Made by a program: the position numbers and the translations under genes. From an uncultured Prevotella sp. (lineage in GTDB: Bacteria; Bacteroidota; Bacteroidia; Bacteroidales; Bacteroidaceae), in NCBI GenBank assembly GCA_905233825.1, contig CAJOFE010000010.1, positions 1-64,000 on the forward strand: 64,000 nucleotides of DNA, in the 5' to 3' direction. Of the stretch, positions 62,926 through 64,000 are shown piece after piece; position 1 is the stretch's first letter; each line of letters opens with the position of its first letter. Below the pieces are notes generated by a model. That model had not been told where the DNA came from, ran no database searches, and saw nothing but the letters and a program-made list of their open reading frames with translations.

Positions 62926-63819
62926 ATGAGAAAAAGTCTTCTTGTTTTATTGTTAATTCTTCCCACATTAGCGGTTAAAGCTTTCTTTTTAGCTAATGGT
63001 TTTTGCTGGGCAGTGGATGGCTCCGGAAGTGTTACACTATATAATCATACAGCCTTAGGATATCCTTATACTAATAGGTATAAAGGAGATATAGTGATTC
63101 CAGAGTCTATTGTTTATGATGGTACAACTTATACTGTTGTTGCTATAGCTTCTGAAGCATTTTATGAGTGTGATCAGGTAACCTCCATATCCATTCCAAA
63201 AACTATAAAATATATTGGACGGAATGCTTTTTATGGCTGTGAAGGTTTACACTCTGTTTACATTTCTGACTTAACATCTTGGTGCAATATATCATTTACA
63301 AGAAACGAGTATTCAAATCCATTAACATACGCTCACCAATTGTTATTAAATAATGAGCCCCTATTGGATTTGGAGATTCCTAACGATGTTACAACAATAG
63401 GACAATATACCTTTTGTAATGTGGACTTTAATTCCATTAAAATTGAAAACAATGTGGAAATTAATAGTAACGCCTTTTATAATGTAAATGTTAACTCTGT
63501 TAGCGTCGGAAACAATGTGAATGATATTAATAGTGAAGCTTTTTACAATTGCTCTACGTCATATCTTTCAATAAACTGTCCTGAAATAGGTCGGTGGGTA
63601 CGAGGGATGTCACCCAAAGAAGTCAAAGTGGGTAAGGATGTTGAAAGGATTAGGGGAGCAGCTTTTGATAACTGTACAAGCCTCGTTGTTGTTACAATGG
63701 AAGATGGCATAACAGAAATTGGGCCTGAGGCATTTTTTTATTGCGACTCTTTATTATATGTGGAGATTCCTAATAGTGTGAAATACATTGGAAGGAAGGC
63801 ATTCGAAGGATGTATCTAA
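62926..63819 (+). CDS. BspA-type leucine-rich repeat protein, C-terminally short
   Basis: 297 residues, AT-rich like abiH. Signal peptide (SLLVLLLILPTLAVKAFF). The mature part has LRR_5 repeats with the pattern IPxxVxxIGxxAFxxC (VTSISIPKTIKYIGRNAFYGC, LDLEIPNDVTTIGQYTF, VVVTMEDGITEIGPEAFFYC, YVEIPNSVKYIGRKAFEGC). It ends immediately after the last Cys-Ile with no C-terminal sorting domain, at the same repeat position and with the same following TAAAAGnGCA as the fragment at 133-408. BspA-like proteins bind host or bacterial surface molecules. It may be a truncated gene or a variable-end cassette. Confidence 0.75.
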   Translation: MRKSLLVLLLILPTLAVKAFFLANGFCWAVDGSGSVTLYNHTALGYPYTNRYKGDIVIPESIVYDGTTYTVVAIASEAFYECDQVTSISIPKTIKYIGRNAFYGCEGLHSVYISDLTSWCNISFTRNEYSNPLTYAHQLLLNNEPLLDLEIPNDVTTIGQYTFCNVDFNSIKIENNVEINSNAFYNVNVNSVSVGNNVNDINSEAFYNCSTSYLSINCPEIGRWVRGMSPKEVKVGKDVERIRGAAFDNCTSLVVVTMEDGITEIGPEAFFYCDSLLYVEIPNSVKYIGRKAFEGCI

Positions 63820-64000
63820 AAGGGCATTAGTAACCATGAATATCTAATACCAACTATTTGTAAAGCACTTATTTTCAATCACTTTTGATTTTTAACACTT
63901 GATGGCTGGAATTTGGTGGTATCCAAATTTCAGTATATTTTTGCAACGTATTTCTACCGCGAGGAATTTACGGGGCCTGGAGGCAAGAGAGGACAAAACT
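63820..64000. other. Window end, no gene seen
   Basis: AT-rich, with no convincing reading frame and no continuation of the leucine-rich repeats. Something may begin beyond the edge. Confidence 0.4.

Overview
The window reads as chromosomal DNA of a Bacteroidales bacterium, most likely Prevotellaceae. Promoters fit the Bacteroidetes form TTTG-N19/20-TAnnTTTG, Shine-Dalgarno sites are nearly absent, and the gene content is typical: BspA-type leucine-rich repeat proteins, a LruC-type lipoprotein, TonB-dependent outer-membrane proteins, NhaD, a membrane pyrophosphatase, class III FBPase and the Bacteroidetes atp gene order. The tmRNA tag GNYEYALAA also fits. I cannot assign a species.

Layout. 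1-1270: a broken BspA-type ORF and the left copy of a long repeat. 1275-4359: DUF4348 lipoprotein, murB and a PhnP-like hydrolase (+), converging with pepD-uvrA-cdd (-; 3886-8696). 8774-12035: small membrane protein, OmpH/Skp-like lipoprotein, nhaD and pfkA (+). 12120-21056 (-): LruC lipoprotein, MG2-type surface protein, membrane pyrophosphatase and FadL-like porin. 21186-23917 (+): ATP-grasp protein overlapping a GH43 enzyme. 24020-24417 (-): tmRNA. 24589-37053 (+): exopolysaccharide operon (SLBB exporter, Wzz, Wzy, Wzx, pyruvyltransferase, two glycosyltransferases, sugar aminotransferase, and an unusual lipoprotein with a phage-tail-like lectin fold). 37389-43199 (+): Crp/Fnr regulator, DUF4377 lipoprotein, outer-membrane barrel, DUF4932 protease and a lipoprotein. 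43279-46101: YpfJ-type protease (-), Fe-S scaffold plus GGGtGRT protein (+). 46170-54875 (-): sialate O-acetylesterase and the full F1Fo ATP synthase operon. 55009-57006 (+): FBPase. 57013-60500 (-): TPR-like protein, TonB-dependent receptor and membrane LytTR regulator. 60501-64000: right copy of the long repeat, a candidate structured RNA, an AbiH-family defence gene and a second truncated BspA-type ORF.

How it works together. Most of the window is core metabolism and envelope: energy coupling (ATP synthase, pyrophosphatase, Na+/H+ antiporter), glycolysis and gluconeogenesis (pfkA, fbp), wall synthesis (murB) and surface polysaccharide. The AT-richer right end carries accessory genes.

Most notable: (1) a 575-620 bp element present as inverted copies about 60 kb apart, near two BspA-like ORFs that stop at the same point; (2) four direct repeats with exact 20-bp spacing upstream of the TonB-receptor promoter and next to a LytTR regulator gene; (3) a transcript start followed by a 17-bp long-range helix and terminator/antiterminator-like stems upstream of abiH; (4) two copies of a three-hairpin cloverleaf-like intergenic element; (5) degenerate short-period repeats inserted in frame into housekeeping enzymes.
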